DNA of 55,652 nucleotides, taken from NCBI GenBank assembly GCA_937974175.1, contig CALJIG010000117.1:1-55652 (forward strand), in the 5' to 3' direction. The DNA is from an uncultured Ignavibacteria bacterium. Its GTDB lineage: Bacteria; Bacteroidota; Ignavibacteria; Tepidaquicellales; Tepidaquicellaceae. The notes under the pieces were generated by a model, which was not told the origin of the DNA, made no database searches, and saw only the letters and a program-made list of their open reading frames with translations. Positions within the stretch are counted from its first letter, which is position 1; the number at the start of each line of letters is the position of its first letter. This document shows, one piece after another, positions 32,378 to 41,640 of this stretch. Position numbers and translations under genes: made by a program.

Positions 32378-34171
32378 TTAATTCTTTGCTGCTTCTTTCG
32401 GTTTCAATAAATTTACATTGTCACTATCTCTTTTTCTTTCACCGATTTGCTGTCTCCACATTGCGTAATAAAGCCCTTTCAGTTCAAGCAGCTCATCATG
32501 TTTACCTGATTCAATTATCTTACCTTTTTCAAGCACATAAATCACATCTGAATGCAATACAGTCGATAGCCTGTGTGCAATCATTATAGTCAAATGCTCA
32601 TCGCTTGATGAAATTTCCCTTATCGTTCTGCTGATTTCTTCCTCTGTTAATGAATCCAGTGCAGAAGTTGCCTCATCGAATACCATCACAGTCGGGCGTC
32701 TTAATAAAGCTCTTGCAATGGAAAGTCTTTGTTTTTCACCGCCGGAAACTTTCACGCCGCCCTCGCCGATTACTGTATCTATTCCGTTATCAGCTCTGGC
32801 AAGCAGTCCGTCACATGCAGCTTTTTTCAATACATCATAAATCATTTCATCTGTAGCATTCGGATTTACAAATAAAAGATTTTCTTTTATCGTACCTGAA
32901 AACAATTGTGTATCCTGTGTAACAAAGCCAATCTGATTTCTCAAGTGGTCTAAATCAACAAGGTTTTCAGGTTCACCGTTATATAAAATTCTTCCCGCCT
33001 GCGGTTTATAAAGCCCGACAAGAAGTTTTACCAATGTAGTTTTCCCTGCACCGGAAGGACCGACGAATGCAATAGTTTTGCCCAGCTCGGTTTTAAACGA
33101 AATATCCGTGATGGCATTTCCCTTTGCCGTTAAGTGTTTGAAAGTAACATCTTCGAACCCAAGTGTTTTTATGCTTTCTATAACTACAGGACTTTTGGGT
33201 TTCTCTTCAAGCGGCATCTTCATAATTTTTTCAAAATTATTCAAAGATACTTCTGCCTCTCTGTAAATATTGATTACATCTCCCATCATCTGCAGTGGTC
33301 CGAAGATAAAGAATGAATAAATAAATAAAGAGAAGAACTGCCCGAATGTTATCTGCTTATCGAAAATAAGATATAGCATAATTATAAGTATCATGTTCCT
33401 TAACAGGTTTACCATAGTACCCTGTAAGAAACTTATCTTGCGAATATACTTTACTTTTTTTAACTCAAGCTGTAAAATTTGATTTGTAGTATTGTTGAGT
33501 CTTGTGATTTCCTGATTCGCAAGGCCAAGACTTTTTACAAGCTCAATATTTCTTAATGATTCAGTTGTAGAGCCTGCAAGAGCAGTTGTCTGCGCAACAA
33601 TATCTTTCTGAACAATTTTTATTTTTTTACTAAGGCGAGAGCTTACAATTCCGATCAATGGTCCCAGCAGCGCATACAATGGTACAATTATCCAGTGCAC
33701 TGAAAGTGAATATACAATCACAAAAATCAACCCGACAAGTGAGGTGAATAAAATATTAATACCTGCGCTTATTAGTTTTTCAGTATCGAGCCTTACCTTT
33801 TGCAAAATGCCGAGTGTTTCACCGCTGCGCTGGTCTTCAAATACCTGATAGGGAAGTTCAAGCGAATGTCTTAAGCCATCAGAGTAAATCTGTGCCCCGA
33901 GACGCTGGGTAATATTGTTGATATAATAGTCCTGAAAGTTTTTTGCAACTCTTGAAATAAATGCAACTGAAATCGCCAGGAATAAAAGCCATGAAACACC
34001 TTTTATAAAATGTTCAAGATCGTATTGTTCAAACTTAGTCGCATAGCCGTCAATTATTAATCTGAAAATATAAGGGTCAAGAAGTGAGAAGACCTGGTTT
34101 ACCGCTGCAAGAAACAGAGCTAATAATACAAGGCCTCTGTAATTTTTTAAATAAGAATATAAAATTTTCAT
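32378..34171 (-). CDS. ABC exporter, fused permease and ATPase (MsbA/MDR type)
   Basis: The ATG at 34171 gives a 597-residue half-transporter starting MKILYSYLKNYRGL; the frame is open further up to 34267, but that part is cysteine-rich, unlike the family and overlaps the divergent gene. Six membrane segments (about 15-290) precede an ATPase with Walker A GPSGAGKT (371-378), signature VSGGEKQRLSIARALL and Walker B VMVFDEATSALD, then the H-loop MIAHRL. Such dimers export lipids, peptides or drugs; the substrate is unknown. A TATATTTG box (34213-34206, minus) may be its -7 element. Confidence 0.92.
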   Translation of the reverse strand: MKILYSYLKNYRGLVLLALFLAAVNQVFSLLDPYIFRLIIDGYATKFEQYDLEHFIKGVSWLLFLAISVAFISRVAKNFQDYYINNITQRLGAQIYSDGLRHSLELPYQVFEDQRSGETLGILQKVRLDTEKLISAGINILFTSLVGLIFVIVYSLSVHWIIVPLYALLGPLIGIVSSRLSKKIKIVQKDIVAQTTALAGSTTESLRNIELVKSLGLANQEITRLNNTTNQILQLELKKVKYIRKISFLQGTMVNLLRNMILIIMLYLIFDKQITFGQFFSLFIYSFFIFGPLQMMGDVINIYREAEVSLNNFEKIMKMPLEEKPKSPVVIESIKTLGFEDVTFKHLTAKGNAITDISFKTELGKTIAFVGPSGAGKTTLVKLLVGLYKPQAGRILYNGEPENLVDLDHLRNQIGFVTQDTQLFSGTIKENLLFVNPNATDEMIYDVLKKAACDGLLARADNGIDTVIGEGGVKVSGGEKQRLSIARALLRRPTVMVFDEATSALDSLTEEEISRTIREISSSDEHLTIMIAHRLSTVLHSDVIYVLEKGKIIESGKHDELLELKGLYYAMWRQQIGERKRDSDNVNLLKPKEAAKN

Positions 34172-34233
34172 TGAATTAGTGGATGAGAATGCTTTCTTTA
34201 GTGAACAAATATAAATAAATAAAAATTTAAAGA

Positions 34234-35079
34234 ATGAGCAACAATAATTACATTGTACGCACGGCAACGGAAAATGATTTGGATTTTATGATAGAATTAG
34301 CAAGAAAAGAGGGCTGGAACCCCGGACTGTATGATAAAAAGCCGTTTTTTGCCGCTGACCCGAATGGTTTTTTTGTAGGTGAACTCGACGGGAAAATAAT
34401 ATCATGTGTTTCAGGAGTTAAGTATGAAGATAAATTTGTATTCGGTGGATTTTATATTGTGCAGGAAGAATACAGAGGAATGGATTACGGCATTCAAATG
34501 TACAATCATGTTATAGAATACATAAACGGACTGTGTTTCGGAATTGACGGAGTTGTGGCGCAGCAGGAGAATTACAAAAAATCAGGGTTTGTATTTGCTC
34601 ATAACCAGATGCGATACGAGGGAATTGGGATGAAAGGAAAACTTCAGACTGAATGCATGGAGATAAAAAATATTTCCATGTACGACTTAGTGCATTTTGA
34701 TAAAAACATTTTCAAAGCGGACAGAAGTTCATTTTTGAAAGAATGGATAACAATGCCCGAATCATACGGACTGGCTATAACTAATAATAGTTTAGTTGCA
34801 GGTTATGGGGTGATAAGAAAATGTTTCAAAGGATATAAGATAGGTCCTATCTTTGCAGAAAATAAATCACATGCTGAAAAACTCTTTTTATCTTTAGTTG
34901 AATTTGCCGAAGGAAAAGAAGTATATTTAGATATTCCTGAAATAAATAAAGAAGGAATGGCTATACAGGAAAAATATAATATGAAATACGTTTTCGAAAC
35001 AGCAAGAATGTATAAGAATGGAAATCCGCAGATACCGGTAGAGAAAGTGTTTGGTGTTACAAGCTTTGAGCTGGGGTAA
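34234..35079 (+). CDS. GNAT family N-acetyltransferase
   Basis: A 281-residue protein with an N-terminal GNAT domain (about 6-130). The acetyl-CoA region appears as FYIVQEEYRGMDYGIQMYNHVIEY. The C-terminal half (about 145-280), with YGVIRKCFKGYKIGPIFAENKSHAEKLF, matches the second acetyltransferase-like domain of YitH-type proteins. The acceptor is unknown. It abuts the convergent NlpC/P60 gene with no base between the stop codons. Confidence 0.88.
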   Translation: MSNNNYIVRTATENDLDFMIELARKEGWNPGLYDKKPFFAADPNGFFVGELDGKIISCVSGVKYEDKFVFGGFYIVQEEYRGMDYGIQMYNHVIEYINGLCFGIDGVVAQQENYKKSGFVFAHNQMRYEGIGMKGKLQTECMEIKNISMYDLVHFDKNIFKADRSSFLKEWITMPESYGLAITNNSLVAGYGVIRKCFKGYKIGPIFAENKSHAEKLFLSLVEFAEGKEVYLDIPEINKEGMAIQEKYNMKYVFETARMYKNGNPQIPVEKVFGVTSFELG

Positions 35080-35934
35080 CTACTGCATCCACCTTCTCAC
35101 AACGAATCTTTTTCCCGATGTAGATGCCCAGTCATTAACGGGAGTACGTTCATTTATCACTGACTGTAAGCGGGATACTAAATCCGATTTATGAACTCCC
35201 TCTGCAGGAGTGCTCTCGATTGTTGTATTATTATCGAGCACTATAATAACGTGACCGCTCCATACAATAATATCTAAGGGCTGTAGTTTTTTGCTGATCT
35301 CTTCTGCGGATAAATTTTCAATTTCAATCCCCGTTCCGTATGAGCAGAGTGTAGAAGTATTCCTTGGTGTCGCTCCGCCCGTTGATTGATATATCAACCC
35401 GGAGCAATCAACGCCTTTCATTATCCAGTTTGTTTTTGTTTCTTCATCTATATCTGCCGCCGGTTTATAGTATGCCAGCATTTCAGAAATTCCATCAGCT
35501 GCATTGCCTCCCCACATATATGGATATCCTTCGAGCGCATTCATATTTTTTATTACTTCTTCTTTAGAGGGAACAATCTTCCACCGGTCTTCAAGACGTG
35601 AATCGTCCACTCTTACAAATCTGCTGTCAATATAAAAGTCTCCTTTATACTGATAATCATTTGTAGTTACTTTATAAATATTGTGGTTGCCTTTAGAAAT
35701 AGTTTCTGTAATTTCAAAAACTGTATTCGGCATTGCGACAAATTCCATTTCTCTTATCAAGCCCTGTTCATCTAACTTTACTTTCTTTCCTGTTTTTCCT
35801 CCGAACACAGATTCAAAGTCAGAGGTATTAAGTACCGGAGTATAATTTATTGATACTGCGTATTTGTTTTGAGCATATGAATTGAGGGAAACTAAAACTA
35901 AAATTATGAATGCGAAACTTTTAAAATATCTCAT
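35080..35934 (-). CDS. Secreted NlpC/P60 peptidase
   Basis: A 284-residue protein with a signal peptide (1-21). The middle (about 60-120) looks like a bacterial SH3 domain, and the C-terminal half is NlpC/P60, with catalytic Cys177 in GVDCSGL and His228 in WSGHVIIV. YPYMWGGN and the Thr/Ser-rich STGGATPRNTSTL loop are family features. It probably cuts peptide stems of peptidoglycan in the periplasm. Its stop directly abuts that of the convergent GNAT gene. Confidence 0.9.
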   Translation of the reverse strand: MRYFKSFAFIILVLVSLNSYAQNKYAVSINYTPVLNTSDFESVFGGKTGKKVKLDEQGLIREMEFVAMPNTVFEITETISKGNHNIYKVTTNDYQYKGDFYIDSRFVRVDDSRLEDRWKIVPSKEEVIKNMNALEGYPYMWGGNAADGISEMLAYYKPAADIDEETKTNWIMKGVDCSGLIYQSTGGATPRNTSTLCSYGTGIEIENLSAEEISKKLQPLDIIVWSGHVIIVLDNNTTIESTPAEGVHKSDLVSRLQSVINERTPVNDWASTSGKRFVVRRWMQ

Positions 35935-36010
35935 AAACTATCTTATTGTTGTTTTAAATTGTTATATATTTCTATTAATGGTAAATTGATAAAGTTATCC
36001 GAAAAATAAA

Positions 36011-36601
36011 ATGAATTTCGAAACCTTTCTTCTCGCATTTATACCTATGTTTGTTGCATTCGATGCGCTGGGAATAATACCAATGTATCTGGGGCTTACA
36101 GAAACTATTAACAGAGAAGAAAAAAAGAAACTCACTTTGCAGGCAAGCTTTGCTGCTCTTATTGTATGCCTTGCATTTCTTTTTATTGGCAATGCAATTT
36201 TTAATTTTCTCGGTATTACAGTTAACGATTTTCGTATTGCAGGCGGACTTATTCTTTTAATAATCTCAATCAACGATTTACTTTTTTATTCGTCACGTGT
36301 CAGAGATATTAAACCGTCAGATGTGGGTATAGTTCCGTTAGGAATACCTTTGATTGCAGGTCCCGGTGTTCTTACAACTATCATGATTAGCAATAATGCA
36401 TATGGATTTTCTTATACAGTTACATCATTAGTTATAAATATTTTAATTACTTTCTTAGCTTTGTACTACGCAGATTTCACTACAAAAGCACTGGGACAGG
36501 CAGGCTCTAAAGCTTTTGCAAAAGTTGCTTCACTATTTCTTGCAGCAATTGCAATTATGATGATTCGTGTAGGGCTGATGGAAAGTTTCTTTAATAAATA
36601 A
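36011..36601 (+). CDS. MarC family integral membrane protein
   Basis: A 196-residue protein with about six membrane segments. It shows FVAFDALGIIPMYLGLT near the start, GGLILLIISI, and IPLIAGPGVLTTIM in the middle, the MarC (UPF0056, NAAT) signature. Some members have been linked to amino-acid transport; the role is not settled. It is the first gene of a co-directional group with the TPR membrane protein, crcB and uspA. Confidence 0.92.
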   Translation: MNFETFLLAFIPMFVAFDALGIIPMYLGLTETINREEKKKLTLQASFAALIVCLAFLFIGNAIFNFLGITVNDFRIAGGLILLIISINDLLFYSSRVRDIKPSDVGIVPLGIPLIAGPGVLTTIMISNNAYGFSYTVTSLVINILITFLALYYADFTTKALGQAGSKAFAKVASLFLAAIAIMMIRVGLMESFFNK

Positions 36602-36608
36602 AATTTTA

Positions 36609-38651
36609 ATGCAGAATATAAAATCCTCTTACTGTTACATTATAATTGCAATAGTTACTCTTATTGTATTCTTCAATACATTTCAAAATGATTTTGTATT
36701 CGATGACGAAAGCGTTGTTCAGAATAATACATCAATAACGAGCCTTTCGAATATTTCTAAATATTTCACAGGGGAAGAAGGTTTTCATAAAGTCATAGGT
36801 AAATATTACCGACCCATTGTTTCGGCAACGTATGCAATTGATTACGCGTTTTACGGCTTATCTCCAAAAGGATTTCATATTACAAATGTAGTTATTCACT
36901 TAATAGCATCGCTTCTACTTTTCAAAATTTTTTCACTGCTCTTTGCAAAATCAAAATACGGAAATTTTATATCTTTAATTGTTACGTTACTCTTTGTTGT
37001 TCACCCTATTCATACAGAAGCGGTAAGCTGGGTAAGCGGCAGAACGGATTCCATTGTTACGCTTTTTTTCTTTGCATCATTTCTCTACTATATAAAGTTT
37101 TCCGATTCTGAAAATAAAACTTCGAAGTTTTTAATCCTCTCTGTAGTTTTTTATTTTATTGGATTACTATCAAAAGAAATGATTATAACTATGCCGGTGA
37201 TAATTTTGCTTTATGATTTCGTATATAAGAAAAAATCTTTCAGTTATTTCAGTCAAAATATTAAAACATATCTGCTCTTTGCAGGAGTTACAATTTTTTA
37301 TTTCATCATCAGATACTTTGCGCTGAAAGATGTTCCGGATAGACTCAATTACATGTACTTTGTGGGTAAAGATACTAGCGTAGTTTTTTTCACGATGCTG
37401 AAAACAATTCCTGTTTATTTCAAGCTTTTATTTTACCCTGTAAATCTACTGTATCATTATAACGGAGTGATACCGGATTCAACTTCGCTTGATATAAATG
37501 TTATACTTTCGATAACATTTATCCTTGCTATGATAGCAGGTGCAGCGTTATTATACAAAAAGCAGAGCGCCATCTCATTTGCGCTTTTATTTTTTCTTGT
37601 ATCCCTTGCGCCGGTAATGAATCTTGTGCCGACTATGAATTTTATGGCAGAAAGATTTTTATATATGACATCTTTTGCTTTATCACTTTTCATAGGAATA
37701 ATTCTTCTGAAATATTTTAATGAAAAAAATAAAGCCGCTATTCTTTTACTTGCCGGATTAGTATTGATTGCTTTTTCCTATATGACTATCAACCGCAATG
37801 CTGAATGGAAAACCAATGACATCCTATATAAAACAGGTGACGGAGTAGACGGTAATGTACTTCTTGTTAACGCAGGAAATATTTTTGCAAACAATAAAAA
37901 TTACGATGAAGCAGCGAAGAGATACAGACGCGCTATTGAAATTAGAGATAATGCATTGCTTGCCCATCATAATCTTGGATTGATTCACATGATACACGGC
38001 AATCTTGACTCCGCTGAAATAGAATTAAAGAAGGGGATTTCGATTGACTCTCTTGCTCCTGACGGTTACTTCCAGCTAGCGCAGATATATCAGATGAAGG
38101 GAAGGAAAGATGATGCAATTTATATACTGGAAAAACTTCAGACCGTTTCACCCGATTACAAGCAATCCGGTCAAATGCTGATGTCGTTGAAAATGAATAC
38201 TCAGGGTAACGGGCAAAATAATCCGGAAGGTATGCCCCCCGGCGTACAGCCGCCGAATATCCCGGGAATCAACACTCCAAATCAGGAAGTGGTTCAGGTT
38301 ATTCAGTTGAAAGAAAAAAGTTCTTTCGATAACTATTCAACTAAAAAGTACAGGGAAGCAATAAAAGATTTAGAAGAACTAATAGAATTGAACCCTGCCT
38401 TAAAATCGGGTTACCAGAATAATATCGGAATGTGTTATCAGGAACTAAAAGATTTTAAAAAGGCGCTACAATATTTTAATGATGCAATAAAAAGTGACCC
38501 GAAAAATATTAATGCGTTAAGCGGAGCATCTGAAATGTATCTGCAGTTAGGCAATAAAGAAAAAGCTATAGAAATTTTTAATCAGATATTAACACTATAT
38601 CCTGGTAATCAATACGCATTAAGTAAAATTGATTCTCTAAATAAAAAATGA
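36609..38651 (+). CDS. TMTC-like membrane protein with C-terminal TPRs
   Basis: A 680-residue protein. The N-terminal about 400 residues hold ten or so membrane segments with motifs seen in TMTC-type, GT-C-fold O-mannosyltransferase-like proteins: NDFVFDDESV in the first loop (the acidic pair of GT-C enzymes), KYYRPIVSATYAIDY, and HPIHTEAVSWVSGRTD. The C-terminal part has TPRs (about 410-520 and 570-680) separated by a Gln/Asn/Pro-rich linker. It may transfer sugar from a lipid carrier to secreted proteins; this is inference from the fold. Its stop overlaps the crcB start (ATGA). Confidence 0.8.
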   Translation: MQNIKSSYCYIIIAIVTLIVFFNTFQNDFVFDDESVVQNNTSITSLSNISKYFTGEEGFHKVIGKYYRPIVSATYAIDYAFYGLSPKGFHITNVVIHLIASLLLFKIFSLLFAKSKYGNFISLIVTLLFVVHPIHTEAVSWVSGRTDSIVTLFFFASFLYYIKFSDSENKTSKFLILSVVFYFIGLLSKEMIITMPVIILLYDFVYKKKSFSYFSQNIKTYLLFAGVTIFYFIIRYFALKDVPDRLNYMYFVGKDTSVVFFTMLKTIPVYFKLLFYPVNLLYHYNGVIPDSTSLDINVILSITFILAMIAGAALLYKKQSAISFALLFFLVSLAPVMNLVPTMNFMAERFLYMTSFALSLFIGIILLKYFNEKNKAAILLLAGLVLIAFSYMTINRNAEWKTNDILYKTGDGVDGNVLLVNAGNIFANNKNYDEAAKRYRRAIEIRDNALLAHHNLGLIHMIHGNLDSAEIELKKGISIDSLAPDGYFQLAQIYQMKGRKDDAIYILEKLQTVSPDYKQSGQMLMSLKMNTQGNGQNNPEGMPPGVQPPNIPGINTPNQEVVQVIQLKEKSSFDNYSTKKYREAIKDLEELIELNPALKSGYQNNIGMCYQELKDFKKALQYFNDAIKSDPKNINALSGASEMYLQLGNKEKAIEIFNQILTLYPGNQYALSKIDSLNKK

Positions 38652-39022
38652 AAGAAGTAATTTTAGTTTTTCTTGGCGGCGGAATAGGCAGTGCATTGCG
38701 ATATTTAGTAAGCAAGTCGTTTACCGGATGGATTAATAATCCGTTTCCATACTCTACTTTTTTAGTGAATATCATAGGGTGCTTTCTCATTGGTATATTT
38801 CTTACACTGCCGGAAAGATTCGACTGGTTCACACTCGAGTACAGATTATTTCTGGCAACGGGAATCTGCGGAGGCTTTACAACTTTTTCAACTTTCTCCT
38901 ATGAAAATTTTGCTCTCATTAAGGAAGGGGATTATATGTATTTTGTAAGCTATACAATACTTAGCTTTGCAATAGGATTAGCCGCGACATTTTTAGGAAT
39001 GTATTTAGTAAAAAAGATATAA
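38648..39022 (+). CDS. crcB: Fluoride channel FluC
   Basis: A 124-residue, four-helix Fluc channel that exports fluoride. The hallmark GGFTTFSTFSYE and the loop ATGICGGF are present, with LGGGIGSALRY at the start and the conserved Asn in LVNIIGC. One gene of single-Fluc size, so the dimer is probably formed by identical subunits. The start overlaps the upstream stop by four bases, so it is translationally coupled. No fluoride riboswitch is recognisable near it. Confidence 0.95.
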   Translation: MKEVILVFLGGGIGSALRYLVSKSFTGWINNPFPYSTFLVNIIGCFLIGIFLTLPERFDWFTLEYRLFLATGICGGFTTFSTFSYENFALIKEGDYMYFVSYTILSFAIGLAATFLGMYLVKKI

Positions 39023-39033
39023 TTAATTTTAAA

Positions 39034-39468
39034 ATGGGATTCAGTAAAATATTAATTTCAGTTGATGACAGCCCATACTCAATCGAAGCTGTCAAAAAAG
39101 GCATTGAACTCGCAAAGTTAAATAATGCAGAAATAGGATTGATACACGTAATTGATGAATCCCAGACTGTAGGCAATATAGATGCAGGAATTTCTCCGGC
39201 TGATGCTCTGGTAATCCTCGAAAGAGCATCCGATAAACTAATTGAAGGTTTACGCAATTTATACTTCCATAATTTAACTATGCATCAATTTAGTCCTGTC
39301 GGAAAGCCTTATAAAGAAATTTTAAAAACTGCAGAGAGATGGGGAGCAGAATTAATTATCACAGGAACGCACAGAACTACAGGATGGAAACGTCTGATAA
39401 TCGGAAGCATCTCAGAAGATATAATACGTCATTCAAAAATACCGGTAATGGTTGTGCCGTTAGTATAA
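39034..39468 (+). CDS. Universal stress protein, UspA family
   Basis: A 144-residue UspA-fold protein: KILISVDDSPYSIEAVKKGIELAKL at the start, the IGLIHVID strand, and the C-terminal nucleotide loop GTHRTTGWKRLIIGSISEDIIRHS with a slightly altered G-2x-G-9x-G spacing, so ATP binding is likely but not certain. It is 11 bases after crcB and probably in the same transcript. Confidence 0.92.
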   Translation: MGFSKILISVDDSPYSIEAVKKGIELAKLNNAEIGLIHVIDESQTVGNIDAGISPADALVILERASDKLIEGLRNLYFHNLTMHQFSPVGKPYKEILKTAERWGAELIITGTHRTTGWKRLIIGSISEDIIRHSKIPVMVVPLV

Positions 39469-39551
39469 CCTGCGAAACTACACTTCGATTTTTCACCACT
39501 TATTTTTAAACTAATTTTCTATAATTTTGTTGTAATAAACTAAAAAGGATT

Positions 39552-41093
39552 ATGTTCAAAAATTTTGTAAAGATATTATTTTTATGGGGGATTTTTCTCA
39601 ATCTTGTTCAGGCTCAGACTGCAAACGACTTATATGATCTGGGAAAAGCCGATCTCTACAGCGGCTCATACAATTCAGCGTTGCAATATTTTAATCAGGC
39701 ATTGGCTCAGCAGCCAACTTATGCCAGCGCATTAAATCTCCGCGGGTATACTTATTATTTACTGAATGATAAAACCAATGCTCTGCTTGATGCCGATAAT
39801 GCAATAAGAATCGACCCGACATTGCCTGAAGCATACAACACAAAGGGAATGGTTCTATATGATATGAAAAATTATCAGGCAGCGCTGGATAATTTCAGTT
39901 TGGCTACACAATGGAACCCTGCATACGATTATGCATATTTTAATAAAGGCCGTACATACGAAGCGATGGGAGATATGGCAGGAGCAATAGCTGCCTATGA
40001 GAATTCAGTAAGCATTCAGCCGAATAATTCTTATGCATATAACTCACTCGGTAAAATGTATTATGGAATGGGTAACAATGATATGGCGCTCGGGAATTTT
40101 TTCAAAGCAATTTATTTTGACCCGAATAATTTCGATGCATACTATAACCGAAGCAAAATATATCACAATAATAAAGAGTATGATAAGGAAATAGGCGACC
40201 TTATAAAAGCTGTTGAATTAAATCCGACTAATTTTGATTACAGAATGGCGCTGGGAGATGCTCACGTTGCAGTGGGAGATTACGGAAACGCATGGATTGA
40301 TTACGATAATGCTAAAACTCTCGGACCTTACAGCTACCAGGCATTTTTAAAAAGCGGAAACGTAAATAATTATTTTAAAAATTCAGATAAAGCTATAGCA
40401 GATTTTACCCGCGCTCTCGAGCTTAACTCATCACTCTATGATGCTTATTACGGAAGAGGAATTGCTAATTATGATGCAGGTAATTTTGAAAACGCAAGAC
40501 AGGATTTTACCAAAGCAAGAGATATGAATGGCAGCTATGCAGAGGCATATAACGGACTCGGTTTAGTAGATGCCCAATCAGGAAACAGTGCTGAAGCTTT
40601 AACAAATTATAATAAAGCTATCGAGCTTAGCACATCGTCAAAAGATTTTTATGTTAACAGGGGAAACTTATATTATGCAGCAAAAGAATATGATAATGCT
40701 CTGAATGATTACACTACTGCGTTAAACATGGACCCTAAGAATGCAGCGTTGTTTGTTCAGCGCGGAGTTGTATTCAACGATATGCAGAAATATGATTTAG
40801 CAATCGAAGATTATAACAGGGCAATGGAAATTATTCCTGATTTTGCTTACGCTTTGAATAACAGAGGAATGGCATACCGTTCATTAGGTGAATATAAAAA
40901 AGCAATTAAGGATTTCAACAGGGCAGTATCGATTGACCCTAACTATGCTTTCGCGTATCAGAACAGGGGATATACTTATCTTGATATGGGAAGAAGAGAA
41001 GATGCTATAAGTGATTTTCAGGAAGCGATGAGAATAAATCCCGTTTATCAGAATTCATTGCAGCCGGTGATAGATAATATCTATAATCAATAA
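39552..41093 (+). CDS. Secreted TPR-repeat protein
   Basis: A 513-residue protein with a signal peptide (about 1-22, ending VQAQ). The rest consists of about 14 tandem tetratricopeptide repeats of 34 residues, such as AYYGRGIANYDAGNFENARQ. It has no catalytic domain and is likely a periplasmic scaffold for protein-protein contacts. A TAATTTTG box (39522-39529) may be its -7 promoter element. The hairpin cluster at 41104-41204 follows directly. Confidence 0.88.
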   Translation: MFKNFVKILFLWGIFLNLVQAQTANDLYDLGKADLYSGSYNSALQYFNQALAQQPTYASALNLRGYTYYLLNDKTNALLDADNAIRIDPTLPEAYNTKGMVLYDMKNYQAALDNFSLATQWNPAYDYAYFNKGRTYEAMGDMAGAIAAYENSVSIQPNNSYAYNSLGKMYYGMGNNDMALGNFFKAIYFDPNNFDAYYNRSKIYHNNKEYDKEIGDLIKAVELNPTNFDYRMALGDAHVAVGDYGNAWIDYDNAKTLGPYSYQAFLKSGNVNNYFKNSDKAIADFTRALELNSSLYDAYYGRGIANYDAGNFENARQDFTKARDMNGSYAEAYNGLGLVDAQSGNSAEALTNYNKAIELSTSSKDFYVNRGNLYYAAKEYDNALNDYTTALNMDPKNAALFVQRGVVFNDMQKYDLAIEDYNRAMEIIPDFAYALNNRGMAYRSLGEYKKAIKDFNRAVSIDPNYAFAYQNRGYTYLDMGRREDAISDFQEAMRINPVYQNSLQPVIDNIYNQ

Positions 41094-41103
41094 AGGATTT
41101 CTA

Positions 41104-41204
41104 CTTGCGAAGCTCTGCTTCGCAAGGAACTATTCCTTGAAGCTCCGCTTCAATGCAAAGCAGAGCTTTGCAAAATATGCACTTACCAAGCAGAGCTTGG
41201 TAAG
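41104..41204. repeat. Cluster of four perfect hairpins with a shared core
   Basis: CTTGCGAAGC-TCT-GCTTCGCAAG (41104-41126), TTGAAGC-TCC-GCTTCAA (41137-41153), TGCAAAGC-AGA-GCTTTGCA (41154-41172) and CTTACCAAGC-AGA-GCTTGGTAAG (41182-41204). All share AAGC-nnn-GCTT. The outer arms differ between copies but stay perfectly paired, and the last two carry the loop in the opposite orientation. The cluster sits between the convergent TPR and YCII genes and may also stop transcription. Confidence 0.8.
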
Positions 41205-41235
41205 CAGAATTTTAGTTTAATATAGTTTAGATTTC

Positions 41236-41625
41236 CTACCTCAGCTTCGCGCCTTTTTCAGCATACCACGGAAGGTAATCATAAACAAGATAGCCTTCTT
41301 TTATGTAAATATCATCTGCAAGCAATTCTTTAATTTCAGATTCATTTTTTACATTCATAATAAAAATTCCCCTTAGCTCTGTATTCCCGCCGAAAGGTCC
41401 GGCAATATCCATTTTTCCCATTTCATATACTCTGACAATATTTGCTATATGTCCTGCCTGATACTTATTGATCTTTGCGGTATCACTGTAGTCTTTATTC
41501 GGTCCCGACCTTAAAAATACCATATAATATTTTTTCATCTGGCCGTCTTTTGTAGTATCTGCATCCTGAGCTTTTACATTTTCCATAAATATTAAAATAA
41601 TTATTAGTAATAAAATTTTTTTCAT
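41236..41625 (-). CDS. Secreted YCII-domain protein
   Basis: A 129-residue protein with a signal peptide (about 1-19). The rest is a YCII-like ferredoxin-fold domain: KKYYMVFLRSGPNKDYS, the His in QAGHIANIVRVYEMGKMDIAGPF, and RGIFIMNVKNESEI. YCII proteins are usually cytosolic; export is less common. It lies 15 bases downstream of a DUF1761 gene in a three-gene minus-strand group. Function unknown. Confidence 0.85.
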   Translation of the reverse strand: MKKILLLIIILIFMENVKAQDADTTKDGQMKKYYMVFLRSGPNKDYSDTAKINKYQAGHIANIVRVYEMGKMDIAGPFGGNTELRGIFIMNVKNESEIKELLADDIYIKEGYLVYDYLPWYAEKGAKLR

Positions 41626-41640
41626 ATAAAATAAATTTAT

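Noticed and set aside
34172..34267. N-terminal extension of the ABC exporter
   Set aside because: The added stretch is cysteine-rich, unlike the family, and overlaps the start of the divergent GNAT gene.
38500..38647. Fluoride riboswitch before crcB
   Set aside because: crcB overlaps the upstream coding sequence and no riboswitch-like pseudoknot pattern is recognisable.
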